Below are positions 20,476-32,484 of a stretch of 64,000 nt of DNA, in pieces. Below the pieces are notes generated by a model. The model was not told the origin of the DNA, did no database searches, and saw nothing but the letters and a program-made list of their open reading frames with translations. The translations under genes were made by a program, and so were the position numbers. Position 1 is the first letter of the stretch. Every line of letters starts with the position of its first letter. The stretch spans positions 17,561,337 to 17,625,336 of the forward strand of contig CP099854.1 of the NCBI GenBank assembly GCA_030062745.1. The letters are read 5' to 3'. This stretch comes from Capitulum mitella. Taxonomy: Eukaryota; Arthropoda; Thecostraca; Pollicipedomorpha; Pollicipedidae.

Positions 20476-22471
20476 GCTGCGAACCCGAACACGGCGTTAC
20501 GGAGGGCGAGACGGGGAGGGGAAGCCAGCGTCTGCAGGAGGCAGGGTGTCAGGGCGTGTATTGAGCGTCATGTTGGCATCACACTGCGCTGCACATGCGT
20601 GTTTGCATGAATTCGTATGCGTGCTGGGTTGTATGGATCGTGTGTACGTGCATGTTTTTTAAAACTCCTTTTAAGGTGCACGCCTTTAATGAATGGTAAC
20701 AGTCATGCAATGAGTCCCAGGCGCACTTCTCCATTTGCGTCCTGAAGTCGTCCATTAATGACTGCAGCTTTATAGGTGAGAGAAAAATGAATAACAGATG
20801 CAGCCTTAAAAGAAGAGTGACGCACGTTTCCATAACAGGCGTTTAATTCACAACACCTTCAGTGAACAACTTCGTAAATCTTTTGCGCCATTCCGCGAAT
20901 AGCATCACTGTGCATACAGATATGTCTTAGTGAGGATGAGTGTGCTGGGGTAGTGGTTTCTAAAAACTATTGAGGGTGCCACACCGCGTTTTCAACATTT
21001 CAAGACAAAGGAAAGCACTGGAACAACCTAGCCGTCACGTGTGTCGCAGCCCTTAGGGAAGGTAGGACAACGGCTCAACTAACTTGGCAGCGGCCTGCAA
21101 ATTCCGAGTTGTTTTAACATGAGCTCTATGGTGTTGCATGGAAAAAGAACTCACGAAAAATAGATCTAGCCGTACCAAATTGGAAACGCTCCTACACCAT
21201 TCCTAACCATGGTGTTCTCCTTGGCAGTTCTTACGAGAAGCCGAGGTTCTTACGCCGAAGATGATAAGAACGATGCAAAAGAAAAGAAAGGTCTGCTCGT
21301 GAGCACCAGCGAGGGGATTTCGTTCCCCTGACGGAACCAGGGTCGACAGGACGTGGCATCACCAGAACACTGCGGCGTGACCCCGGACATCTGCACGCGC
21401 GGCTGGCCTCCAGCTCGGACGCGAGAGCTGTCGCGTGCAATAGATGCGTCACCCGTCGACATTCGAGGAACAGCGGGAGTCCGGGAGGCGCTGATTCGGT
21501 CGTTGCCCAAGACGGCTCGGAACAGAGAGAGGAGGATCAGGGGGCGGGAGGGAGTCGCCGAACACTCCTATCCTCTCTCTCAGTCACTGTCACAGTCAGT
21601 CCCATCGCAGGACTGAACACACCAGTGGAGTGCGGCCGTGCTGTAGGACGAAACGCCTCTCCTGTACAAACGGCACGGTGGTAGCTGACCTCAGATCGTA
21701 CAGGTGTCGTGGTAGCAGAATGTGCCTGGATCCCGAAGGTATGCGGACTATCCCCGTCTTGTATTCAACTACTCGTTGACCTGGGCGGGTCATCTCGGAA
21801 AGGTCGTGCCCTCGGGAGCAAAACGGTGCGCAGGTGACACAAGACTTACTGGTCAGCTTAGAATCCGACGCAAAACGAGAACAACCTGCATTCCATCGGG
21901 ATCACGGCACATCTCTGCCTGGCAGGCACTTCTACGGTTACTCAGTTACAGACGAATGCAAATCGAAACGAACGAAAACTAGACGACTTCGTCGAACATC
22001 GGCGCTTCAGAGGGCGGCCGGACGTTCGGAACTGACCTGTGGGGTAGGGAGACCGACGCTAAAACATTGGGCACACCACCAGCCACCGCTGAACACGTCT
22101 TCTCACGGCGCCAGCTGGCGCCGACCGCCGCCGCTCACGGCGCCGCGGATCTGTGAACCGGTCCTCCTTGGCCGCCGCACCGGCGTGCGCCCGAGAAAGT
22201 ACCGTCACGGCACGTCGTCCCCCGCCCTCCCGGGGAGACGGCTCAGGGTTGAAAACCGGCCGCCACGCCAGCACGGCCACATCAACTTGTTTTCAGCTTT
22301 CGTACCTCTCGGCGAACCATAATGCACGTGTGGATTACCATTTGTGAGCAGAACAGGGTGGTTGTCAACAGCAGAGCGAGCCCGGATCCAAAACGCATCG
22401 AACGTCAAACCTTACGGTTAGGCGCTTGGAGATTGCATTTGCAGGTACCAGACCGAGTGCTCATCGTGCCA
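20476..22471. other. P4HA 5' flank
   Basis: Immediately upstream of the P4HA start the DNA is GC-rich and CpG-dense (20476-20580). GC-rich blocks recur at 21350-21560 and 22030-22270 and could hold non-coding first exons or a promoter. No TATA box or coding exon can be asserted. A repeat E copy sits near 21120. Confidence 0.4.
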
Positions 22472-22581
22472 TTAGCGGACGGCGGGAGGGACAAACAAGT
22501 AGGTGGCCGTTCTCTGGGCTTTCATCTGCCCCAATTCAAAAGCCTTCCTCTTCACTTCGATCAGTCCTAAATCAATGATAC
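22472..22581 (-). CDS. Possible terminal exon of an unidentified gene
   Basis: A strong acceptor (a run of about 14 T then AACTTAG|) precedes a frame reading IIDLGLIEVKRKAFELGQMK, then AQRTATYLFVPPAVR and a TAA. It enters in phase 2. The composition is protein-like, but I recognise no domain. Upstream minus-strand stretches at 22670-22717 (SGADSIGETSESIET after a good acceptor) and 22808-22970 (EEFWEFEGTVSSVAELRG) are also protein-like and may belong to the same gene. The phases do not join simply, so no model is offered. Confidence 0.3.
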
Positions 22582-22970
22582 CTAAGTTAAAAAAAAAAAA
22601 AAGAAAACGCCTGGAATGCCAATAATTCAGAACATTATTTTTGAAAAGATGCATAAGATATTGTCGTACAGTTTCTATGGACTCAGATGTTTCGCCGATT
22701 GAATCCGCACCAGACACCTAACAGTAAGAAATTAAAGCACATCGTTTCGGTTGAAACCTTGGGGATTGGAACTGCACACCTCTGTAGTACACGGAGCATA
22801 TCACTTAGTTGCAATGCACTTCAAATCACAAACTTTGAAGAACTGCCGTTTTATCAACTCGCGGTTTGCTGGGAGGGTGGAAGTCTCGCGTTCTGTGCCG
22901 CGTAATTCAGCAACCGAAGACACAGTGCCCTCAAATTCCCAGAACTCCTCGATACATGAACTGTGCACAT

Positions 22971-25900
22971 TTTGATGAAAGCAGATGACGTCATGAAGAC
23001 AAAAATGTTTTACCACTTGCCATTTTCCGAGTTTTCTTGATGTTTGTTGATAAATGGTTCTGCAAGACGGGAGATGGTGCACATTATGTGTTATGACGTC
23101 ATCAGAGGTTCATGTAGTCCATACAGAGCCCCTAAAAGGTCGTCAAAGATCGAATATATGTACTTAAACGGCAAAGTTTTTTTTCTTATTTCTTCTTTTT
23201 TCTTTCTTCTTATTCTTCGGAAATATATTGCCAATTTGTGCCATACAACCGGTTGCATTTGCCATTTAATGATTTTCTGTTGCGAAGGCAAGTATTTCAA
23301 TGTATTTAACTGACTTTCATTGTATTTATGGAATGCGTCATATCATGCGTACTTAAAAGTAACATTCGAGTAAGCCCTTATCACGGCAGGACCAAGGTTG
23401 ACTTGCATTCTCCTTGTCCTCAGAAAGACGTACATACCTTTTCATGTATTCTGACCTTCATGCAATATAACCTGATGTGAAATGTACATATCTATAACAC
23501 ATTGCAACATACGAGTATATAATAGATCGCGACATGAACTAAACAATGCCATTTAAAGCCTTAAATGTTTGACGTCAGCAATTTCCAATTTGTGCGGAAA
23601 AACGGCTCTCAAAAAATCGATCAAACATTGGCCTTTAACGTCACCTGTGACCTGACATATAATTTTGTAGTCTGTAAATGTGGCATGCCCAGGGTCGCAT
23701 CATCGACGGCAACTGATAAACGTTTGCACCATCCGCATCAACCAACTGGATGCGGGGTTATTCAATGTTCGCGTAGGAAGCTTCATACGTCAATCCATGA
23801 ATGAAAGGGGTTATCTATGAAATCTATGAAAGCTATAAAAAGGGGCTTGCCCCTTTGCAGCAAGCGCAAGGACGCAGAAATGACCCGCGAAGTGCCGGGC
23901 TAACCTATTAGTTCTTTATTCAAGACGTCACAGCAGGCCCACCGTAGTCATTTCCTAAGGGGCCAGCAGTAGCTGCCTCATTCATGCGCTTTTGAAGCCG
24001 GCTGCAGCGAAACAGATCCGTGGTCAGGACCACCTCTGACCTCCCGCTCCGCTCCCCATGACCCCCCCCCCCCTTCCTCCCCCACCGGCGCTGCGCCAGT
24101 ACGATGTACACGGTCCGCCTGGGGCCAGCGCAACAGACTGAGGGTTCCACCGTCAGCACATGACAAACCAGCCGTGAATACCGCACACAGGCTCGGGGGG
24201 GGGGACGAATCATTCCGTGGGGGTTTGGTTGGAGACCGAACTGTAGGACGAGTGCAAGTGAATATCGAAGTAGGACGCGCAATGCACAGAACGTGGTAAT
24301 GAGTCTTACCCGCCCACTAGATGTACGTTTTGATGTGTAAGAACGTTTGTCTCCTAAAGCGGGAGAAATGAACATGCGTTTAGCCATCGCCGGCATCGTG
24401 AAGGGAACGTGATACCCTTTTCTCGTCTGGATGCACCCCTGTGCAATGGCAGCAGCATGCAAGCGGTGTGCCGGCGTTAAGGGATTGCAAAGTCTGTCGG
24501 CATCGATAACATTCATGATAGTTCCAGTTATCTCCAACAATAAGGAAACCCCACAGATTCGCCTATGCACCTGTTCAAATGCTCACTGATACAAATGACC
24601 TCATGTTACACTGCTTATCCGGTGATTATACAGAGTCACGGCCGGAGAAAGTTCGGGGAAGGTGAGGGCTGGGGAGAGCGTAGCAAGGATAATTCTCTTC
24701 TCGGAAGGTGTAAGCCTGGTCTAATGCTATGACGTTACACTATCGTTCAGATGACAGCATTGGTGCCTCTTCGAGCCCGTGATCCAGGTCCCGTTATGTT
24801 GCAATTTTTGGCAGAGATTATCCGGATTTTGATGCCAGGTTTTCCAATCCTGGACTGTGGCCCCTCTTAGGAATGACAGATGGAATGAAATCTGTTTTCC
24901 TTAAAAAAGGACTAGATCAAGAATTGGATTGCATTTTTCTGCAGTTCATTCTACAATTTTTGTTCAAGCGTCGTCCTTCATGTGAGCACTGAGTGTCCTG
25001 CGTAAGTCATGGCTATATTGCAATGAAAGCTCGTTTCCAAAAAAGGGATTGGATTGCAGATTAGACTGAATTTCCCTGCAAATCATTTTACAATTTTTTT
25101 CCCACGCGCCGTCTTTAATGTCAGCACTGAATATTCTCAGTGGCTATACTGGATGGCTTTTGAAGTCATGGCTGCTTTGCGTTCCGTTATTCTTGCGAAG
25201 TGGTAGAAGACAGATTACTTAGTCGTAGAGATTCTTCATTACTGCTTAATTCTAGACAACGGCAATGCACAAAACTGTGCTGGACTGCACTGCAACGCTC
25301 ACCTCTCTTTCGCTGATATGAGTGACAGAACACAAACATCAGCGGCTGGATATTGTGATGCCGGTTTTGCACATGGCCGCGCTATAGATGAAAGAGACAG
25401 GAATAAAAAGGATGTAATAAGTCAAAAAAATATAAAGATATAAAAATGAAAAAGGATGCACCACCCGTTTCCCATTCATCGGGGAGAAAAAAAAATGATA
25501 TTGCTGCGATCTAGGGCAGCGAGGTCATCCCCGCCGGCCGCCGGTCGGTACAGTCAGGGGGTGATGACCGATCTCTATGACCATATGATTTGTTTTCTGA
25601 TTGCTTCACAAGCACACGGGCAGGCGATATGGCTTTGAAACTGTAACGTATTACAACGAGAACGTACCAGAGAGCGTGAACACGCACGACGGAGGTCGGC
25701 GTGCCCTCACCCCGACCGGTTACGGGCACACAAACGTGACCTCTCAGAGGTCACTGACCTCACCCCGCCTCGGGCGGTCGGCAGCCGGCAGCCAATGCCC
25801 GGCACTGTGTCGGTCCAACCTGAAACACGCACCAAAAGAGGGTCACCCCCTCAATACATCACGTCCAGGCGCCGGGACCAATGCGAGGCGGACGCGCAGA

Positions 25901-26035
25901 CGGCAGGCCGGACGAGACGCTGGACGCCGAGCGGTCGAACGCCTCGACAGGACGACTCCGCCCGGGGCGCTGGCTCGCCTCGCCTCGGGCGCGCTTCCGG
26001 CCGGCGGCAAACGCGGCCGCTCGACCGCGGCAACG
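22971..26035. other. No confirmed gene
   Basis: It contains a GC-rich open block at 23950-24200 (minus) with poly-C/poly-G runs, a partial direct repeat around 24840-25110 (ACAATTTTT...CGTCGTCCTTCATG versus ACAATTTTTTTCC...CGTCTTTAATG), and GC-rich sequence at 25520-26035. I see no recognisable domain. Confidence 0.4.
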
Positions 26036-26335
26036 TCAAGTCTCGTCACGTCTCGTCACGTCAAGTCTCGTCACGTCTCGTCACGTCATGTTACGTCACG
26101 TCACGTCACGTCTCGTCACGTCATGTCACGTCACGTCACGTCATGTCTCGTCACGTCTCGTCTCGTCATGTCATGTCACGTCACGTCACGTCTCGTCACG
26201 TCACGTCACGTCAAGTCTTTTCACGTCTCGTCTCGTCACGTCTCGTCACGTCAAGTCTCGTCACGTCTCGTCACGTCACGTCATGTCTCGTCACGTCTCG
26301 TCTCGTCACGTCATGTCACGTCACGTCACGTCCCG
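26036..26335. repeat. Pentanucleotide array (GTCAC / GTCTC / GTCAT)n
   Basis: About sixty 5-bp units of TCACG with TCTCG, TCATG and TCAAG variants, uninterrupted for about 300 bp. ACGT occurs throughout. It reads as SRHVTSRH-type nonsense in all frames. It lies just downstream (minus sense) of the GT11 remnant. Confidence 0.97.
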
Positions 26336-26384
26336 CAGGAGCCCATCACGGCCCCACCGCCCGCAGGCGTCACGATCGCGATCC

Positions 26385-26480
26385 ATTACAAAGCCATTAC
26401 ATGGAGCCATTACAAAGCCATTACATGGAGCCATTACAAAGTCATTACATGGAGCCGTTACAAAGCCATCACATGGAAGC
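26385..26480. repeat. 24-bp tandem repeat at the GT11 3' end
   Basis: Four copies of ACAAAGCCATTACATGGAGC-CATT, mildly diverged, directly follow the last conserved GT11 codons in the minus sense. The conserved frame reads through them as CNGFVMAP repeats before a stop at 26321. Confidence 0.9.
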
Positions 26481-26489
26481 TGAACGGAA

Positions 26490-27420
26490 CACATGACGAT
26501 GATGACGATGGTCCAGTTGGCGGCGCCGGCCAGCTGGATCTCCAGCAGCGGCGCGTGCCGGTCACCGCGCGAGAGGTGGGTCTGCGCCTCCGGCACCAGC
26601 ACGGTGCCGCCGGCCAGGTAGGCGCTCCAGGAGCCGTACGTGCCGACCGTGACGATGGAGTGGTTGCAGGCGGCCAGCAGCGCCATGTCACGGCCCGGGT
26701 CTTTGGTGTTGCCGTTGCCGGCCATCACGACGTCGTTCCACGACGACCTGAGGTCCTTCTTGACATGGTCCAGGTCGTCGGAGCAGACGATGAAGAGCGC
26801 AGCCGGAAGCGGGAGCGGTAGTACTCCATCGCCTTACTGAAGTAGGTCTGGTCCGACAGCGAGTCGTTGTTATGCTTCCGGATATCGTTGCTGTAGTCAG
26901 TGCGGCGGATGTAGAAGCCTGTTAGGTGACCAAGCTTCTGTTTCCTCGAGCGAGGCGCAAGGTGTCTTGAGTCTGTTTTTTAGGCCGGGGCACAAACTCA
27001 AACTTTCTGCTCAGCTTCTTTTAAAACGAGTGGAACTCGTGTATTCCGTTTCGGTCCGGGTAATTGGCAATGCGAAATGAACTCCATGTCCTGTTTGTTC
27101 TCTCCGGGACGACAGGATAGCTTCTCCTCTGCCTCCTGGCACCAAATGTCCTTCCACTCGGCATCGGGCACATCCGTAGTGGGCCGCAGCGATATGTTCG
27201 GAAAGTGCTTCCGCAAGGTGTTCCACATATCTCTCTCCACGTAGTCGGCGGCGCCGTAAATCCTCTGGTAGCTGTAGACGATGCCGTACAGGCCCATGAG
27301 GTTGCCCAGACGGCCGATCGAGTTATACACGACCGCCTCGCCGCAGCCGGGGGCGTCGCGCTGCCGCGGCACTTCGGCGCCGATCCGGCCGCGCAGCCAC
27401 CGCGCCACCTGCCTCACGGT
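26490..27420 (-). pseudogene. GT11 alpha-1,2-fucosyltransferase-like gene, disrupted
   Basis: The GT11 family transfers fucose from GDP-fucose in alpha-1,2 linkage to galactose in the Golgi. Segment 1 (27417-27001) encodes VVYNSIGRLGNLMGLYGIVY, the N-x-x-GRLGN family word, then FPNISLRPTTDVPD. Segment 2 (about 26944-26806), after a possible acceptor GAAACAG|, encodes HLTGFYIRRTDYSND, the H-x-R-R-x-D donor-binding motif, and MEYYRSRF. Segment 3 (about 26803-26490), in a frame shifted by one base, encodes FIVCSDDLDHVKKDL, then DMALLAACNHSIVTVGTYGS and WSAYLAGG, the other GT11 signature. The one-base shift near 26801-26806 breaks the frame. About 40 residues normally found between segments 1 and 2 have no room. 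The C-terminus runs into a minisatellite. Upstream, hydrophobic GLLVLLVAAQALQLLLGG (minus frame near 27600-27660) looks like a type II signal anchor but is in a different frame. It is either a pseudogene or a locus damaged by assembly errors. Confidence 0.75.
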
Positions 27421-27726
27421 GCGCCACCTGGCGCACGTACAGCGTCAGTCCCGCTGTGCCGCGCCGCCTCCGCGCGCCCGCCGCCCGCAGCGCCGCCTGG
27501 GGCGGTCGGTCGCGGGCGGCGGCCGCTCCGCCGCCGGCCCGTTCTGTCCGAGCGCCGCCGGTTCAGAGCGCAGAGGCCGCACCCGCCCGACGCTGGCCGC
27601 CGCCCAGCAGCAGCTGCAGCGCCTGCGCCGCGACCAGCAGCACCAGCAGGCCGGGCGCGGCCAGCAGCGGCCGGCGGCCGCAGCTGCAGCACGGCCCGAC
27701 ATTCCGGCGGCCGCCCGCCCGCCCGC

Positions 27727-28255
27727 AGAGTGGACCGGCGCCGGTCAAACAAGGGACCGTCCGCCCGCAGAGTGGACCGGCACCGGTCAAACAGGGGACC
27801 GTCCGCCCGCAGAGTGGACCGGCGCCGGTCAAACAGGGGACCGTCCGCCCGCAGAGTGGACCGGCGCCGGTCAAACAGGGCACCGCCCGCAGAGTGGACC
27901 GGCGCCGGTCAAACAGGGCACCGCCCGCAGAGTGGACCGGCGCCGGTCAAACAAGGCACCGCCCGCCCGCAGAGTGGACCGGCGCCGGTCAAACAGGGCA
28001 CCACCCGCCCGCAGAGTGGACCGGCGCCGGTCAAACAGGGGACCGTCCGCCCGCAGAGTGGACCGGCGCCGGTCAAACAAGGCACCGCCCGCCCGCAGAG
28101 TGGACCGGCGCCGGTCAAACAGGGCACCACCCGCCCGCAGAGTGGACCGGCGCCGGTCAAACAGGGGACCGTCCGCCCGCAGAGTGGACCGGCGCCGGTC
28201 AAACAGGGCACCGCCCGCAGAGTGGACCGGCGCCGGTCAAACAGGGCACCCCCGC
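27727..28255. repeat. 42-bp GC-rich minisatellite upstream of the GT11 locus
   Basis: There are thirteen copies of CCGCAGAGTGGACCGGCGCC, then GGTCAAACAGGG..., in 42-bp units with 38-bp and similar short variants. Each unit carries the palindrome GACCGGCGCCGGTC. The 42-bp units read without stops on either strand (for example RRVDRRRSNRGPSA forward), which explains the long open frames here. I do not regard these as a protein. Confidence 0.95.
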
Positions 28256-28719
28256 CCGCACACCGCGCCAGCCACGCGAGGCCCGACCGAGCGGAAAACA
28301 CTGACGACCGGCGGCGACCGCAGGCAAGCCCATCCTCCGAACCTGATGCACCGAGTGGCTTGAAACCTGCAACAATCGACGCGGCTCGCGTTATTTCCCT
28401 TTCTTTTCGGAATTTGGTGACCTAAGGTCATGCTAAAGGTTAACAAAAAGGCATCGAAAATGCCGTTGCTGCCTTATTCCAGCTGCAGCAATGCCATGGT
28501 CGGGTCAAATGGACTGCGGGTTGCGTTTCCATGTTTTCGGTTCCGCCGGACTGGGGACTGGACTCCATTCCTTTGCTGTTCAGGATTGGGAATTGGATTA
28601 CCCTCTTTTTTTAAACGATTTTGATGACTTCTGTCCATTCCAGTGTGTTTACGCCGTAATACTGCGCAAGCCTCCTTGTTTCTGGAAGTGGACGGATGCA
28701 GCACCGGCAAGTCGCCGAC

Positions 28720-28911
28720 ATGGCACCCCTGGTAATCAAAGTGTCAGGGCAGGCATCCACAAAAGAAGCTCAAGCAGAAATTTCTGAGCACAAATTAGCG
28801 CCTCAATGCGAGCCCAGCAGCTTCGCCCAGTGGATCGTGTTCATATGCGTGGTTGTCGCCATCGCCTGTTTGGTCCTAATGACAACGTTGTTCATGGCTT
28901 CTTCCATTTGA
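28720..28911 (+). CDS. Small single-pass (tail-anchored type) membrane protein, unknown
   Basis: The 63-residue frame starts at an ATG with G at -3 and G at +4. An upstream in-frame ATG at 28696 has a weaker context. Residues 1-34 are polar (MAPLVIKVSGQASTKEAQAE...). Residues about 37-61 form one strong transmembrane helix (AQWIVFICVVVAIACLVLMT), and only about a dozen residues follow, as in tail-anchored proteins. I do not recognise a family. An acceptor-like CCATTCCAG lies at 28636-28644, so this could be the last exon of a longer protein. It lies upstream of the GT11 locus and on the opposite strand. Confidence 0.45.
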   Translation: MAPLVIKVSGQASTKEAQAEISEHKLAPQCEPSSFAQWIVFICVVVAIACLVLMTTLFMASSI

Positions 28912-29819
28912 GAACCCCCTGCAGCCGTTCTTAATCGGGCGATGGGGGAGGATCACAAGACTCTACTGGGCGCCGAATGACCCTGCAGTCGGTGCGCCCC
29001 TAAGCCCCAATAACCAATCAACCACAAGGCCTTACAAAGGATACTGTACTGGCATCTAGCGGCGAAAACAGAAGTTGATACTCTCTTCACTGGACGTCAG
29101 GGGAAGACGACACCTGTTGGTCAACTTAATAGTCGGAAACATTGCCCGCTTGCAACGAAGTTTGTGCGTCCATGAACAGTGGCATCTCTGTGGAGATGGG
29201 GGAAAACGACATTTTTGCCTCGTTTCTTTCCATGCAGCGTCGTAGGAGTAATGTTAAATGCTGTCCCAAAGTTCGGGGTAGCTGACCCGCTGCCCCACGG
29301 TTAAAACGCCCCCGTTTGTGTCCGCCAGTTGACAGAAAATTGCACGACACAATGAGCGAGATGGAGGTCAGTTAGTCGGGCGGGGACGAAAATACCCGTC
29401 TTCGTGGGATCGGAGGCAGAAATGTTGTAATTGCAGCGAAGCACCCAGTCGACCCTCTGGAAATCATAACCAAACTGTTTCCGGGAAGATATTGAAAAGT
29501 AGGCTCAGTAATGCGGCTTTTACGTCGTAACATGGCATACACAACATGCCACCTATTGTGTATGTTTACGTTTTAAGCAACGCTAGATGGCAGTTTGAAA
29601 AAAAGCAATTTTTTCGCTTAAATGGACAAATGCGCACATTCCGAGTAGCTGTAATTTTAGCATAGCTGTGATTCTGCTCATTCCCGACTACCGATATACA
29701 ACGCAGCCATTCATGTAAAAATGGTTCACACAACAGGCCGGCTTTTGCTTGTCATTTCTATGGTTTTCGAAACAGCTGCAAGACATTCAGTGGCTTTTCC
29801 GAACTATCTTTCCTGCATT
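28912..29819. other. No gene seen
   Basis: This is intergenic. It holds an inverted copy of repeat E near 29218-29250 and AT-rich sequence up to element B2. Confidence 0.5.
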
Positions 29820-31097
29820 TTATCCCGGCCCCCACTGGGGGGCGTGGCAGTTTACCGCCCCTCGAGGTCTTTCCGAGATTGCGAGAGAACGAAAAAACGC
29901 AGCTCCACGAAATTTTGTGTACCTTTTGCTTGATTATTTTTGCACATTGCATTCAGATTTTTATTTCCAGGTCAAATAAGGTGTCTGACGTAGGTCAGGT
30001 CAAGTTGACCTATGTCCAGAAAAGTTTAGCGCCCTGTAACTTTTTGGCAAAACATGATATCATAATAAAATTCCAATGATAAGAGATTTTGATGAAACGC
30101 AACAGATCTGCCATCTCGGATTTTTCGGAAATGTTCGGATTATTGACCTAAAGGCAAGCCCATTTTCAAAATAAGTCGTGTTTTTTTTCGAAAATTGAGA
30201 GAGTTTTTAACAATTTCAGGTGCCAGGAGATCCAGAAATTCAGTGTTCTGTCAATGGACAAAGTTTAAATGATCTCCGACCACTGACCTGAGTTCAGGTC
30301 ATGTTTAATATAACTGTTTAACTGAATAACTGTTGCGAGTCAAAATGCACTGTCATCAAAATCGGCGATGAACAACTCAGATCGGGTAGAAAATGGCAAG
30401 GACTCGCTCGCGCGATTAAAAGTAATACAGACAAAATGAAAAAAGTTTTAAAAAAAAATTGAAAACCTGGGGAATAAACAGGCTCTGGCAAAAAACTCCA
30501 CGAACTGTGTGGACTGATAACTACTATTTTTTCAACACTTAAGCACGATTACATTACATCACGGGAAACGATGACAAGAACCACTAGAATCAACAAAAAA
30601 CACATGGGAAGACATATTTTGCGAAAATACAAGAGCGCTAAAATTAGTTCTTGTTAATTTCCATACCGCGCTTGCGTAAGGCTCTCGCCCAGGAGCGGAA
30701 CGAAAATCGCCGTCTCTTTAATTCAACGTACGTATTAAGTTGTCCTTGCGCACATATTAAACAAATTAGAGAAATCAGACGAGTATCGGCATATTTGGAC
30801 GTTTACCTGTCCGCTGGTGCCTTTATCAAGACTTTATTAGTCACAGCCCTTGAGATCCAAGCCATTTCTCGGTCTCATGCAGGCGGCCATGAGGAAAAAA
30901 TGTTTAAGGCGCAAATGACTTACATATCATCCAAAACTAAAAATGTGGCCATTTTCGAGCTCTACTTATCACCAGCTTTCCAACGGCGTGCTTATTTTAA
31001 TCGTGCGAACCAGCCGTTCGTGAGTTAGAGGGGGCGGTCAACCCCCCCCCCTTCATTCGGGCGTGCATGGTGCAGACTTTCAGTCAGGCGCGGGTTA
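29820..31097 (-). mobile_element. TTAA-type MITE, family B (copy B2), flanked by TTAT
   Basis: This reverse-oriented copy starts TTAT-CCCGGCCCCCACTGGG and ends ...GTCAGGCGCGGG-TTAT. The same tetramer, TTAT, flanks both ends, as expected of a target duplication at a one-base variant of TTAA. The body aligns by eye with B1, B3 and B4. No transposase is encoded. Confidence 0.8.
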
Positions 31098-31109
31098 TGC
31101 CAAGTTTCC

Positions 31110-32300
31110 ATAATTGCATTTGGCTCAGGAGAAGAGCCAAGCTAAGTTTCTGGGAGCTACCCCAGGCCATTTTTGGCACTGTTGAGGGTTAAAAAATGGC
31201 TGCCTAAAATAGCTTTTTTAAGTTAGAGTTTAAAGCGAAACATCAGGGTGTAGGGAAATATCTTGGCCAATTACCAAGGATTATGTTTGTTGGTGTGAGT
31301 CCACTTCACACGGACCAAGTGCACATAACAAGTCAAAATTTCATTTTATGTAAATATTTTCGACACGTTTTTCAAAACGTCAAACCTTGAACTCAATTGA
31401 CTCAGCACAATGCCGTCATTTCACTGGCGGATCTGGGGGGCATCTCGGGCATGGCCCCCAACCGCGATTAGGGGGGGGGCTAAATGGTCATTTGACTCAC
31501 CATCCCGAAAGGCATGGGTTTTTTACTCAACCAGAGTGTCTTCCATCCCCGCCCCCTTCCCCGGTCCATGACCTACCATCCATACTCAGCCGCTGATGTA
31601 CACTCCGAATCTACGGCTAGCGCGTTGTCCATCCTCCCCCCTTTCCTTCCCCGGCCAACGTTTCCGCTGACCTACCATCTTGACCCAGGAAAGTTTGGTT
31701 TGGCCTCCCCGAAACGGAGCCGCTGGATCCGCTTCTGCTCGACTTGTGCTTAACGTTTCAGATTTATATCCTGGTTTAGATTCCAGATTTTTACTATTTA
31801 TATTTACCCAGGTTTATATCGTTCGGTTCACGGAACCCTGATCTAAAATATCCGCGCGCATCCTATGCAAGGACGGAAATAAACGGGAGTGTGAGAAATA
31901 TAGCCCATTCAAATGACTGGAAACTTTTCAAACACTGTGAAATGAACTCAATGCCATTTCATGTGACTCTGATTTCATTTAAGGTCATTAAGGTTAAAGG
32001 TTCTAAACTGGCCTGACAAACCTATGACCATTACAGTTTCCCCTGTCATGTGCCTGGTGCCGAGTAAGCCAATGTTATAAAAACAATGTGGTGCAGTTTG
32101 TACTTCTAATCACAACATGACTAAATATCTGTACAAAAGAGACAAACATGTCTAACTTTTATGTTAATTCATCAATAAAAAAATATATTTTCTCCCATTT
32201 TCCAACCCGGTGAAACCCTATGAATATTTCCAAAGTTCCAAACGTATGGGCTAATGGGAAAAATCCCATCGACAAGCTCTCTATTCATGACTTTGGTGCA
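31110..32300 (-). mobile_element. Old degenerate family A element (copy A5)
   Basis: Family A words appear in reverse order and strongly diverged: GCTCAGGAGAAGAGCCAAGC, GGCCATTTTTGGCACTGTTG, TTTAAGGTCATTAAGG and CATGTGCCTGGTGCCGAG. The block 31410-31870 between them is not family A and may be a later insertion containing short pyrimidine-rich repeats. Confidence 0.65.
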
Positions 32301-32484
32301 GGCCAAAATCAGGCCATGAACAGCGGAGGGATAGCAACTCATTATGTTAGTATATCTATATCAGTATATCTATATCTATATCATATCTAAACTGATATAT
32401 CTATATCTATATCAATGTACTATATTGGTATAATAACAGCCATATCATCAGCAAAATCACTTTCTGACCCGTGTACCATCTCTT

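Noticed and set aside
23920-24570. A 216-residue minus-strand frame
   Set aside because: It contains a poly-G-encoded glycine run and no domain. Its length is explained by GC-rich composition, and an alternative frame is equally plausible.
25601-26821. A 406-residue plus-strand frame rich in SRHVTSRH
   Set aside because: It is a read-through of the pentanucleotide array; its 3' half lies antisense to the fucosyltransferase exons.
27205-28425. Three long overlapping plus-strand frames and minus-strand CLTGAGPLCGR frames
   Set aside because: They are translations of the 42-bp GC-rich array, open in several frames at once, with no domain and no conserved start.
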